Source of the DNA: Cellulomonas sp. KH9
GTDB lineage: Bacteria; Actinomycetota; Actinomycetes; Actinomycetales; Cellulomonadaceae
Reading direction: 5' to 3'
Length of the DNA: 64,000 nucleotides
NCBI RefSeq assembly: GCF_900114185.1
Contig: NZ_FOSE01000001.1
Coordinates: 459,749 to 523,748, forward strand
This document shows positions 24,145 through 31,669 of this stretch, piece after piece (the first letter of the stretch is position 1; the number at the start of each line of letters is the position of its first letter). The notes under the pieces were generated by a model. The model saw only the letters and a program-made list of their open reading frames with translations. It did not search any database and was not told where the DNA came from. A program made the translations under genes and the position numbers.

Positions 24145-26037
24145 ATGAGCACCAGACTGCGCGCCGCCGTCGCGGTCCTGACACTGGCCGGGTTCTACGT
24201 CGTGGCGCTGCTCGTCCTGGGAGGCCTGGCCGCGCTGACGGTCCTGGCGTTCCGGCTGGGCGCCGGCGTCCTGGGCGGCAAGCTCGGCTTCGTGACGATC
24301 GCCGCGATGGTCGGCGTCGTCGTCGCGCTGTGGAAGGTCGCCCGGGCGCGGCCCGGGACGCCCGCCGGGCCCGTGCTGCTGCGGGCCGACGCCCCCGAGC
24401 TCTGGGCGCTGGTCGACGAGGTCGCCGAGCTGACCGGCACCCGCCCGCCCGACGAGATCCGCCTCGCACCGGACGTCAACGCCGGCGTCATGGAGCACGC
24501 ACGCCTGCTCGGCCTGGTCGGCGGTACGCGCCACATGGTGATCGGCGTGCCCCTGCTGCAGGGGCTCACCGTGGACCAGGTCCGTGCCGTCCTCGCGCAC
24601 GAGATGGGGCACTACGCGCACGACGACACGCGGCTGTCGGTCGTGGTGCACCGCGGGCGTGCCGTCATCGGGCAGACGCTGGCCCAGCTGTCGGGCTCGC
24701 TGCCCGGCTGGCTGCTGCGGCAGTACGGCAAGCTCTACCTGCTGGTGTCCGCCGCCACGGGCCGCCGCCAGGAGCTGGCGGCCGACGCCCTGATGGTCGC
24801 CGCCGTGGGCCGTGCGACCGCGCAGTCGGCGCTGCGCGAGAGCGAGGTCGTCGACCTGGCGTGGCGGTTCTACCTGGGCGCCTACGTGGACATCGGCTGG
24901 GACGCGGGCCTGGCCCCCACGTCCGAGGGCTTCTACGGCGGGTTCGGTCGGCTGCTCGCGGCGCGCTCCGACGAGCTCGCGTCGCTGCGGACGGCGCCGG
25001 TCGACGAGGCCCGCAGCCGCTGGGACAGCCATCCCCCGACGGGGGCGCGCGTGCTGGCGATGGAGCGGCTGGCGGACGTCCCGCACGCGCCCGACGCCCG
25101 GCCCGCGACCGTGCTGGTGCCCCACCTCGACGCGCTCGCCGCCCACCTCGCCGACGAGTACCTGGCCGTCGAGGACCGGCGGCGGCTGCCGTGGGACGAG
25201 CTCGTGGCGACCGGCGTCGCCATCGAGAAGCAGCGGGCCGCCGACGGCGTCCACCGCACCGCCGCCCGGCTGGCGGGCGTGCCGCGCGCGACCCTGGGCA
25301 CCGTCCTCGACCTCGTCGCGCAGGGGCGCAACGACCAGCTCGCCCGCGAGCTCGGCGTCGACACCGCCGAGCCGGAGCCCGTCCTGCCCGGGCAGCCCGC
25401 CCCGCACCCGCTCGCGGACGTCCTCGAGACGGTCCTGGCCGCGGCGCTCGTCGCCGGCGGTGCCGCCCGCTGGCGGCTGGACTGGGCGGGTCCGGCGACG
25501 CTGTGCGACCGCGAGGGCGACCGCATCGACCTGGCGGCCTGGGCGCGGCTGGCGGCGGTGCCCGCAGGCACCGAGCCCGTGCGGGCCTGGCTCGCGGGCC
25601 TCGGGGTCGACGCGCACGCCGTCGGCCAGGTGCACGACACCGCCACGGCCCACGGCGCCTCGGTCGTCGCGGGACTCTCCAACATGACGGTCGGCGGCGC
25701 CCCGCACGACGTCCTGGTGCTCGACCGCGGGCTGGTGCTGCTGCCGTGCCCCAAGAAGACGGACGGCGGCAAGGCTCGGCTGATCGGCGTCCTGCAGTCG
25801 CAGCCCGTGCACGTCCTGGCCGCCGTCCACCGGTACGTCGCCTACGAGGACGTGCGGGAGGCGACCGTGCAACGGCCGTTCCCGCTGCGCGCCACCGTCG
25901 ACCTGCACGACGGCACGCGCCTGGAGCTCAAGGAGCGGCTGGCGGGGGAGTACCTCACCAAGGACTCGCAGACCGTCCTGCTCGGTCACCTGTCCTCGTT
26001 GACCGCCGTCCGGCACCCGGAGGCTGCGGGGACCTGA
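24145..26037 (+). CDS. M48-family zinc metalloprotease, extended
   Basis: 630 residues. Two N-terminal helices precede a zinc protease domain with HEMGH (His152, Glu153, His156) and the third ligand Glu210 in QELAAD, the HtpX/Ste24 pattern. Members such as HtpX are ~290 residues; this one carries about 350 extra residues after the protease domain, with a helix at VLAAALVAGGAARW and no domain I recognise. The active site would face the cytoplasm as in HtpX. ATG has GGGAGG upstream. Likely involved in membrane protein quality control. Confidence 0.85.
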   Translation: MSTRLRAAVAVLTLAGFYVVALLVLGGLAALTVLAFRLGAGVLGGKLGFVTIAAMVGVVVALWKVARARPGTPAGPVLLRADAPELWALVDEVAELTGTRPPDEIRLAPDVNAGVMEHARLLGLVGGTRHMVIGVPLLQGLTVDQVRAVLAHEMGHYAHDDTRLSVVVHRGRAVIGQTLAQLSGSLPGWLLRQYGKLYLLVSAATGRRQELAADALMVAAVGRATAQSALRESEVVDLAWRFYLGAYVDIGWDAGLAPTSEGFYGGFGRLLAARSDELASLRTAPVDEARSRWDSHPPTGARVLAMERLADVPHAPDARPATVLVPHLDALAAHLADEYLAVEDRRRLPWDELVATGVAIEKQRAADGVHRTAARLAGVPRATLGTVLDLVAQGRNDQLARELGVDTAEPEPVLPGQPAPHPLADVLETVLAAALVAGGAARWRLDWAGPATLCDREGDRIDLAAWARLAAVPAGTEPVRAWLAGLGVDAHAVGQVHDTATAHGASVVAGLSNMTVGGAPHDVLVLDRGLVLLPCPKKTDGGKARLIGVLQSQPVHVLAAVHRYVAYEDVREATVQRPFPLRATVDLHDGTRLELKERLAGEYLTKDSQTVLLGHLSSLTAVRHPEAAGT

Positions 26038-26058
26038 CCCTGGTGCGACGCTGAGGGC

Positions 26059-27102
26059 ATGAGCGCGACGACGCCCCGGCCGCAGGCGCCCAGCGGTGCC
26101 GATGCGATCTCCGACGTCCACGGCGTGCGCGTCGGCCACGCGCACCGCAGCGGCGGCGGCTGGCTGACCGGGGTGACCGTGGTGCTGCCGCCGCCGGGCA
26201 CCGTGGGAGGTGTCGACGTGCGCGGCGGCGGGCCCGGCACGCACGAGACCGACGCGCTCGACCCGACGACGCTCGTCCCCACCGTCGACGCGGTCGTGCT
26301 CACGGGCGGCAGCGCGTTCGGCCTGGTCAGCGTCCACGGTGCGATGCGCTGGTGCGCGGAGCGAGGGCGCGGGTTCCCGGTGACGCCCGACCCGCCCGGG
26401 CACGTCGTGCCGATCGTGCCCGCGGCAGCCCTGTTCGACCTGGGGCGGGGCGGGGACTTCCGCGCGCTGCCCACCGCGGAGATGGGGTACGAGGCGGCCG
26501 GGGCGGCCTTCGCGCTCGGGGACCACGCACCGGTCGCGCGCGGCTGCGTGGGCGCCGGCACGGGTGCCGCGATCGCGGGTGCCGCCTACAAGGGCGGCGC
26601 GGGCACCGCCTCCGTGCGGCTGCCCGAGGGACCGGGCGGCGGGGTGGTCGTGGGTGCGCTCGTCGTCGTCAACGCCGCCGGGGCGCCCACCGGGCTGGGC
26701 CCGCCGGCGGTGCCGCCCGGGGGCCTGCTCGACGCCGCCGAGGGCCGGGTCTGGCCGGGCGGCGGGGCCCCGACGTCCGGCGCACCGCTGAACACGACCC
26801 TGGTCGTCGTCGCCACCGACGCCGCGCTGGACCCGGCCGAGACCACCCGCACGGCGTCGGCCGCGCACGACGGCCTCGCGCGGGCCCTGGACCCGGTGCA
26901 CACGCTCGCCGACGGGGACGCCGTGTTCGCCCTCGCCACGCAGGCCGTCGCGCTGCCCGGGCCCCGCTCCGAGCGGGTCGCCGCCCTCGTCGCCGTGCAG
27001 GCGGCGGCCGCCACGGTGGTCGAGCGGGCGGTCGCGGACGCGGTCCGCTCCGCGACCCGCACGACCACGTCGGCGGTCGACCTGCCGGTGTGGACGGGCT
27101 GA
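26059..27102 (+). CDS. P1-family (DmpA/nylon hydrolase type) peptidase
   Basis: 347 residues. ISDVHGVRVGHAH at the start, VVLTGGSAFGLVSVHGAMRW in the middle and NTTLVVVATDA late are the landmarks of the DmpA/NylC N-terminal nucleophile family. Autocleavage would fall between Asn245 and Thr246, freeing Thr246 as nucleophile. Such enzymes act on small peptides or amides, and specificity varies. ATG follows GACGCT at a 6-base gap. It lies 21 bases after the M48 gene but probably has its own start. Cytoplasmic. Confidence 0.88.
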   Translation: MSATTPRPQAPSGADAISDVHGVRVGHAHRSGGGWLTGVTVVLPPPGTVGGVDVRGGGPGTHETDALDPTTLVPTVDAVVLTGGSAFGLVSVHGAMRWCAERGRGFPVTPDPPGHVVPIVPAAALFDLGRGGDFRALPTAEMGYEAAGAAFALGDHAPVARGCVGAGTGAAIAGAAYKGGAGTASVRLPEGPGGGVVVGALVVVNAAGAPTGLGPPAVPPGGLLDAAEGRVWPGGGAPTSGAPLNTTLVVVATDAALDPAETTRTASAAHDGLARALDPVHTLADGDAVFALATQAVALPGPRSERVAALVAVQAAAATVVERAVADAVRSATRTTTSAVDLPVWTG

Positions 27103-27130
27103 CCGCCGGTGCGGTCGGTCGACGGTGCCG

Positions 27131-27616
27131 TCAGCCGACGGTCGCCGTCAGCCGCAGGCGCTCGCCCAGGGTGACGTCGTCGACGCGCAGCCGCACCCCG
27201 CGCGCGGCGGGCAGCATCTCGCCGACGAGCGGACCCAGCCGGTCGAGGGAGACCTCGACGACGGTCGCGCCGTCCTGCGTGTGCACGGTCGCGACTCCCG
27301 CCGGCAGCTTGCCGAGCTGACCGCGGACCGCCTCGGTCACGAACCCGCTGAGGTCCATGCGCAGGACGGGGTGGGACGCCACCACGGCGACGCGCCACGT
27401 GCGGTCCGCCACCCCGCGGTCCTCGACCCGCACGTCGACCGGCCCGGCCATCCGCGTCGCCATGCGCACCGCGCCGGGGACCCCCGGCAGCTCGTGCACC
27501 TTCACCTGCGCCTGCACCAGCCGCGGGCCGCCGCGCACGTCGGTCACGGCGGACGGGATCGCGTCGGCGGCACGGGCCAGCGTGAGGGCCTCGTCGAGGC
27601 CGAGGGTGAGCTCCAT
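27131..27616 (-). CDS. Hypothetical protein, 161 residues
   Basis: A soluble protein without signal or membrane helix. It contains TRMAGPVDVRVEDR, VLRMDLSGFVTEAVRGQLGKLP and VRLRVDDVTLGERLRL, an alternating beta pattern reminiscent of lipid-binding DUF2993-like proteins, but I am not confident of that. The ATG at 27616 is chosen over longer starts because TACCCT lies exactly 7 bases before it, a leaderless arrangement. Function unknown. Confidence 0.65.
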   Translation of the reverse strand: MELTLGLDEALTLARAADAIPSAVTDVRGGPRLVQAQVKVHELPGVPGAVRMATRMAGPVDVRVEDRGVADRTWRVAVVASHPVLRMDLSGFVTEAVRGQLGKLPAGVATVHTQDGATVVEVSLDRLGPLVGEMLPAARGVRLRVDDVTLGERLRLTATVG

Positions 27617-27623
27617 GCCGGTC

Positions 27624-27629
27624 AGGGTA
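27624..27629 (-). promoter_or_regulatory. -10 box TACCCT for the 161-residue gene
   Basis: Minus-strand TACCCT ends 7 bases before ATG 27616. Confidence 0.5.
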
Positions 27630-27767
27630 CGGGCGCGAGGCGGCCGCCGCGCCGGCAGGCGCGGGCGGCGCTCGGTGACCTCCGGACCTGTTGCCGCCGC
27701 GCGGGGGCAGGGCACGATGGACCTGCAGCCGTCCGCGCGCTCGCGCGCCCGTCCCCGGAGGTCCGAC

Positions 27768-27992
27768 GTGTCCCTGAAGAAGACGACGTGGCGTGAGATG
27801 AGCGGCAAGCAGCGCGGCCTCACGGCGGTGGTCGGTGCGGCGCAGGTGGCGCTGACGGCGGCCGCCTTCCGGGACCTCGTCAAGCGCCCGGCCGACCAGG
27901 TGAACGGGCCCAAGATCGCGTGGGGGCTCGCACTGCTGGTCAACTGGGTGGGGCCGCTGGCGTACTTCGCGAAGGGTCGCACCGCGTCCTGA
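27768..27992 (+). CDS. Small two-helix membrane protein, PLDc_N-like
   Basis: 74 residues from GTG at 27768 with GGAGG six bases before it. Helix one covers GLTAVVGAAQVALTAAAF. Helix two, GPKIAWGLALLVNWVGPLAYFAKGR, has the N-x2-GP-x-A/LY pattern of the PLDc_N (phospholipase D N-terminal) domain that is often found alone in actinobacteria. Function of the lone domain is unknown. Convergent with the next gene, six bases apart. Confidence 0.75.
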   Translation: MSLKKTTWREMSGKQRGLTAVVGAAQVALTAAAFRDLVKRPADQVNGPKIAWGLALLVNWVGPLAYFAKGRTAS

Positions 27993-27998
27993 GGTGCG

Positions 27999-28295
27999 TC
28001 ACACGTCGACGAGCCGGAGGTGGACCCGCACCACGTCGCCGGCGTCGACGCCCGCCGCGGTCCGCACCGCCTTCTTGACCGGTAGCACGAACGTCTCCCG
28101 TCCCTTGTCAGGGAACAGCGACGTGCGCCAGGTCGTGGGCCCCAGGGTGACCTCGACGCGCACGGAGCCGAAGCCGCCCTGCCGTCCGCGGGTCACGTCG
28201 TCGATCTCGTCGGCGACGTCGAAGGGCAGGGACCCGAACACCCAGGACCCGTTCTCCGACCGCCACAGCGGGACGTCGACCTCGAACTCCGCCAC
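27999..28295 (-). CDS. DUF1905 domain protein
   Basis: 98 residues. WRSENGSWVFGSLPFDVADEI, GGFGSVRVEVTLG, TTWRTSLFPDKG and ETFVLPVKKAVR match DUF1905, a small beta-barrel domain often fused to YdeI/OmpD-associated helices. The usual C-terminal YdeI part is absent. GTG at 28295 was chosen because TACGGT sits 7 bases upstream; a longer start would overlap that promoter. Function unknown, cytoplasmic. Confidence 0.85.
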   Translation of the reverse strand: MAEFEVDVPLWRSENGSWVFGSLPFDVADEIDDVTRGRQGGFGSVRVEVTLGPTTWRTSLFPDKGRETFVLPVKKAVRTAAGVDAGDVVRVHLRLVDV

Positions 28296-28302
28296 GGCTG
28301 CG

Positions 28303-28308
28303 ACCGTA
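28303..28308 (-). promoter_or_regulatory. -10 box TACGGT for the DUF1905 gene
   Basis: Minus-strand TACGGT ends 7 bases before GTG 28295. Confidence 0.5.
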
Positions 28309-28394
28309 CCGCGTGGTGCCCACACCCGGTCCCCGCGCGGCAGAGGGCGGTGCCGGACCCGTCGGTGACGGCCACCGGGCTGGCCGACGCCGGC

Positions 28395-28420
28395 TCATAT
28401 TTGATAACTTATAGAACAAG
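28395..28420 (+). promoter_or_regulatory. AT-rich operator-like island before the CAAX protease
   Basis: 26 bases with only six G/C, in DNA that is otherwise about three-quarters G/C. It contains ATTTGATAACTTATAGAACA and a TAACTT -10 candidate at 28405-28410. Probably promoter plus binding site for an unknown regulator. Confidence 0.5.
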
Positions 28421-28443
28421 TAGCCCACCGGGAGGAGCGCCTC

Positions 28444-29499
28444 GTGACCGTCCACCCCGCCGTGCCCCCGCCCGCACCGGGCGGACCGCCGTCCGGCCCC
28501 GCCGCCCCCTCGACGCACGCCGGCCCGCCCGTGCCCACAGCCGGCGGGACGGGCGAGCCCGCGCCGGACGCCCCCGCCGACCCCTGGCCCGCCCGCGTCC
28601 CGTGGCCCGCGGTTGCCGTGTTCGTCGCGGTCGCCTGCGGGCTCGCCTGGCTCGTCGCGCTGCCGCTGTGGCTCGGTGACGGGCTCACGTCGCCCCTCAG
28701 GACGCTCGTGGCCCTCGCCATGATGTGGACGCCGGCGGCGGCCGTCGCGGTGGTCACGCCGGCGCTGCGCGTGCCCGCGCGGGAGCGGCTGCGCGCGCTC
28801 GGGGCATGGCCGCTGCGTCCGGTGGGTCGGACCCTCGGGTTCGTCGCCCTGGCGATCGTCGTCCCGATCCTGCTGGTCGCCGCCGTCACCTTCGTCTCCG
28901 CCGCCCTCGGCCTCGTCCGGCTGGACCTCGTGACGTTCTCGGGCTTCGCCGAGCAGCTCGAGCAGGCGCTGCCCCCGGGAGGCGTGCTGCCGCCGGTCGG
29001 CGTGCTCGTCGCCCTGCAGCTCGTGTCCATCCCGGTGGCGGCGCTGGTCAACAGCGTCGCGGCGCTGGGGGAGGAGGTCGGCTGGCGCGGCTGGCTGCTG
29101 CCCGCGCTGCTGCCGCTGGGCACCTGGCCCGCGCTGCTGGTCAGCGGGGTCGTCTGGGGGCTGTGGCACTCGCCGCTGATCCTGCTGGGCTACAACTTCG
29201 GGCGCACCGACGTCACGGGCGTGCTGCTCATGGTCGGCGGGTGCGTCGCCTGGGGCGTGGTGCTCGGGTGGCTGCGGGTGCGCAGCGGGTCGCTGTGGCC
29301 GGCGGTCGTGGGCCACGGCGCGCTCAACGCGGCCGCAGGGCTGGTGCTGCTGCTCTCGGCCGCCGGCGACGTGCCGGACATGGCGGTCGTCGGGCCGCTG
29401 GGCGTCGTCAGCTGGGGTGTGCTCGCCGTGGTCGTGGGCGTCCTGGCGGCCACCGGGCAGCTCACCCGGCGGCCGGCCACCTCTCCCACGGCGGTCTGA
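28444..29499 (+). CDS. CPBP-family intramembrane metalloprotease (CAAX protease-like)
   Basis: 351 residues. A Pro/Ala-rich cytoplasmic tail of ~55 residues precedes about eight helices. The ABI/CPBP motifs are clear: motif 1 EEVGWRGWLLPAL, motif 2 VWGLWHSPLIL with the metal His, and motif 4 HGALNAAAG. In other bacteria such proteins process membrane anchors or provide self-immunity to bacteriocins; no bacteriocin is seen nearby. GTG at 28444 has GGGAGGAG at good spacing. Promoter lies in an AT-rich island. Confidence 0.9.
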   Translation: MTVHPAVPPPAPGGPPSGPAAPSTHAGPPVPTAGGTGEPAPDAPADPWPARVPWPAVAVFVAVACGLAWLVALPLWLGDGLTSPLRTLVALAMMWTPAAAVAVVTPALRVPARERLRALGAWPLRPVGRTLGFVALAIVVPILLVAAVTFVSAALGLVRLDLVTFSGFAEQLEQALPPGGVLPPVGVLVALQLVSIPVAALVNSVAALGEEVGWRGWLLPALLPLGTWPALLVSGVVWGLWHSPLILLGYNFGRTDVTGVLLMVGGCVAWGVVLGWLRVRSGSLWPAVVGHGALNAAAGLVLLLSAAGDVPDMAVVGPLGVVSWGVLAVVVGVLAATGQLTRRPATSPTAV

Positions 29500-29507
29500 G
29501 CGGTCGC

Positions 29508-29547
29508 GGGCGGCCCGGCACCCACGAGGGTGACGGGCCGGCCGCCC
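29508..29547. terminator. Bidirectional terminator
   Basis: GGGCGGCCCGG and GGGCCGGCCGCCC form a long stem between the convergent CPBP and DinB-like genes. Confidence 0.7.
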
Positions 29548-29549
29548 CG

Positions 29550-30074
29550 TCAGCCGAGCAGCTCGCGCGGGAGCAGGCCGCGCAGGTAGCCGGCCTGCCC
29601 CGCGTGCTGCACGCAGTCGTCGAGGATGCTCACCAGCCGCACGCCCAGCGTCACCGGCGGGTCCCACGACTCGTCGACGACGGTGCCGAGGTCGTCGTCC
29701 TCGACGCGCTCCAGGTAGGCCAGCGTCTGCGCGGTCGTCGCGTCGAGGTAGCCCAGCAGCAGGTCCACCGGGGCGTCGACCTGCGCGGCCTCGTCCGGCG
29801 ACTGCCCGTAGCCCGTGGCGTCCTCACCGAACGGCAGCGCGAACCGCTCGGCCCAGCCGCCCGCGGTCCACACCTCGGGCGTCCCGGCCAGGGCCGCCAC
29901 CTGGGAGTCCTGACCGCGGGCGATGTGCCAGGCCAGCCAGGCCAGCGTGTTCGCCCCCGGCGCGGGGCGCCACGTGCGCGCCGCGTCGGTGGTCCCCTCC
30001 AGGGCGGCGGCGACCACCGGCCCGACCCGCTCGAACCCGTCCGTCAGCACCTCGCGCGCACCTGTTCCCGTCAT
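29550..30074 (-). CDS. DinB-like metal-dependent transferase (mycothiol transferase type)
   Basis: 174 residues in a four-helix pattern. AWLAWHIARGQD and DCVQHAGQAGYLRGLL supply the first and last metal His residues of the DinB/DUF664 fold, which in actinobacteria includes mycothiol-dependent S-transferases. ATG at 30074 follows TAGCGT at an 8-base gap; upstream codons in frame are arginine-rich and look non-coding. Cytoplasmic; substrate unknown. Confidence 0.82.
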   Translation of the reverse strand: MTGTGAREVLTDGFERVGPVVAAALEGTTDAARTWRPAPGANTLAWLAWHIARGQDSQVAALAGTPEVWTAGGWAERFALPFGEDATGYGQSPDEAAQVDAPVDLLLGYLDATTAQTLAYLERVEDDDLGTVVDESWDPPVTLGVRLVSILDDCVQHAGQAGYLRGLLPRELLG

Positions 30075-30082
30075 GGCGACCG

Positions 30083-30088
30083 ACGCTA
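30083..30088 (-). promoter_or_regulatory. -10 box TAGCGT for the DinB-like gene
   Basis: Minus-strand TAGCGT lies 8 bases before ATG 30074, near-leaderless. Confidence 0.45.
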
Positions 30089-30144
30089 CGACCGGCCGAT
30101 GGGCCGCGCACGGCGGACGACCGGCATCGGCGACCCGGCCGGGC

Positions 30145-30432
30145 TCACACGGGTCGCGTCGCGCGGCCGTCCAGCCAGAGGGTGTCCGACGCGTCCCGGT
30201 GCGTGCCGGTGGTCCCCACGTGCGCACCGCTGATCCGGGGCCCCGTGGTGATGACGTGGACCATCGCCATGCCGTGCCCACGGCCCAGGCCGTGCTCCTC
30301 GGCGAGCCAGGCGAGGATCGGTGCCGCCGTCGTCGTCTCGTCGACGCCGCGCTCGTGCGCCTGGTCGAGGAGCTGGCGGGGTGTCAGGCCGGTCTTCTGC
30401 TCGACCGCGTCGAGGTACGCCTGGAAGGACAT
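30145..30432 (-). CDS. DUF4287 domain protein
   Basis: 95 residues. SFQAYLDAVEQKTGLTPRQLLDQA and AAPILAWLAEEHGLGRGHGMAMVHVI match DUF4287, a small helical domain common in actinobacteria, sometimes fused to a DUF5655 transport-like domain. ATG at 30432 has GGAG close upstream. Function not established; cytoplasmic. Same strand as the DinB-like gene, 70 bases upstream of it. Confidence 0.85.
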   Translation of the reverse strand: MSFQAYLDAVEQKTGLTPRQLLDQAHERGVDETTTAAPILAWLAEEHGLGRGHGMAMVHVITTGPRISGAHVGTTGTHRDASDTLWLDGRATRPV

Positions 30433-30565
30433 GTGACCGTCTCCTGTCTCCGGTGGTGGTGCAGGGTCCGACCCGCCCCGCTCGGCGGACTCGTCGGGTG
30501 CACGCCGCCGGGTCCCCCTCCGGCCGTGCCGCCGGGGGACGTGCGGGGCGCGCGCGTTCCTCGGC

Positions 30566-30571
30566 TAGACT
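30566..30571 (+). promoter_or_regulatory. -10 box TAGACT of tRNA-Ser(GGA)
   Basis: TAGACT lies 39 bases before the mature tRNA 5' end, giving a precursor leader of about 33 nt. Confidence 0.5.
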
Positions 30572-30610
30572 CCTACCCGCAGTGCGCCCGCTCGCCCGGG
30601 TGCGCAGCCA

Positions 30611-30695
30611 GGAGGATTCGCCTAGTGGCCTATGGCGCACGCTTGGAAAGCGTGTTGGGTTAACGCCCTCGGGGGTTCGAATCCCCCATCCTCCG
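30611..30695 (+). tRNA. tRNA-Ser(GGA)
   Basis: 85 nt. Acceptor GGAGGAT (30611-30617) pairs with ATCCTCC (30688-30694), discriminator G30695. Anticodon stem CACGC/GCGTG with loop TTGGAAA gives GGA at 30645-30647. A long variable arm and GGTTCGAATCC T-loop follow. CCA is not encoded. Confidence 0.96.
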
Positions 30696-30700
30696 CCGGA

Positions 30701-30743
30701 CGAAGGGCCCGCACCCGCACACGTGGGTGGCGGGCCCTTCGCG
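30701..30743 (+). terminator. Terminator of tRNA-Ser(GGA)
   Basis: CGAAGGGCCCGC pairs with GCGGGCCCTTCG around an ACCC/GGGT inner stem, six bases after the tRNA. Confidence 0.8.
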
Positions 30744-30807
30744 TGCCTGCACGGGCGGCGGCCGGTGGGGCGTGCGCGGTGTCGGCCGTCCGTGGTGGGG
30801 TGTGCGC

Positions 30808-31554
30808 ATGGTCGCGCGTACGGGTCCCTGGAGCACGCTGCCCGTCCGACGGGTCCAGGCGCGGACGGGCGTCTGCGGGCTCGACGACGAGCGCGGCGGG
30901 GACTGGCACCTGAGCGTCCCCGCGGTGCGGCAGGTCCTCGAGCAGGGCTGGGACCTCGGGCCGGCGACCGTGCTGGTGGGGGACAACGGCGCGGGGAAGT
31001 CGACGCTCGTCGAGGGGATCGCGCACGCGTTCGGCATGGGCGTCGAGGGCGGGTCGACCGGGTCGATGCACCGCACGCGCCCCACGGAGTCCGGGTTCGC
31101 GCACGACCTCCAGCTGGTCCGCGGCGCCGGGGCGCCCAGGCGCGGGTTCTTCCTGCGGGCCGAGACGATGCACGGCTTCTACACCTACCTCGACGAGCAC
31201 CCGGGCGGCTCCGACCCGATGTTCCACGAGATGTCGCACGGGGAGTCGTTCCTCGAGCTCATCGGCTCCCGGATGATGTACCCGGGCCTGTACGTGCTCG
31301 ACGAGCCGGAGTCGGCGCTGTCCTTCACCGGCAGCCTGGCGCTCCTGCGGCACCTGCACGACCTCGTCCGGCACGACTCCCAGGTGATCCTGTCGACCCA
31401 CTCGCCGCTGCTCGCGGCCCTGCCCGGCGCGACGATCCACGAGGTCGGGGAGTGGGGGCTGCGCGAGTGCGCGTGGGAGGACCTGGACCTCGTCGTCGGG
31501 TGGCGCGGGTTCCTCGACGCCCCCGAGCGCTACCTGCGCCACGTCCTCGACTGA
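30808..31554 (+). CDS. Orphan AAA ATPase (ABC-like, AAA_21 type)
   Basis: 248 residues. Walker A GDNGAGKST near residue 60, Walker B LYVLDEPESALS near 165 with the catalytic Glu, and VILSTHSPLLAAL as the switch/H-loop region. A short inserted region with FFLRAETMHGFYTYL replaces the long coiled coil of SMC/RecF proteins. The FLELIGSRM segment takes the place of an ABC signature. The 5' longer frame from 30727 runs through the tRNA terminator, so ATG 30808 is used. No nuclease or toxin partner is adjacent; similar small ATPases are common as single genes. Role unknown. Confidence 0.82.
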   Translation: MVARTGPWSTLPVRRVQARTGVCGLDDERGGDWHLSVPAVRQVLEQGWDLGPATVLVGDNGAGKSTLVEGIAHAFGMGVEGGSTGSMHRTRPTESGFAHDLQLVRGAGAPRRGFFLRAETMHGFYTYLDEHPGGSDPMFHEMSHGESFLELIGSRMMYPGLYVLDEPESALSFTGSLALLRHLHDLVRHDSQVILSTHSPLLAALPGATIHEVGEWGLRECAWEDLDLVVGWRGFLDAPERYLRHVLD

Positions 31555-31584
31555 GAGCCGCCGCCTGGGACGGCCCCGCCGCGA

Positions 31585-31634
31585 GACCGGGCCGAGGTCG
31601 CTCACGGGCAGGGTCGCGGGACCTCGGCCCGGTC
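31585..31634. terminator. 15-bp perfect bidirectional terminator
   Basis: GACCGGGCCGAGGTC (31585-31599) pairs perfectly with GACCTCGGCCCGGTC (31620-31634) around a 20-nt loop, between convergent genes. Confidence 0.85.
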
Positions 31635-31669
31635 GCGTGGGGCGACGGTTCCAGGACGTGGACAGGGCC

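Noticed and set aside
30727..30807. Longer N-terminus for the AAA ATPase
   Set aside because: It overlaps the tRNA-Ser terminator hairpin and is compositionally unlike the rest of the protein.
30808..31554. Anti-phage defence system around the AAA ATPase
   Set aside because: No nuclease, toxin or second effector gene is adjacent; neighbours are a tRNA and an amidohydrolase.
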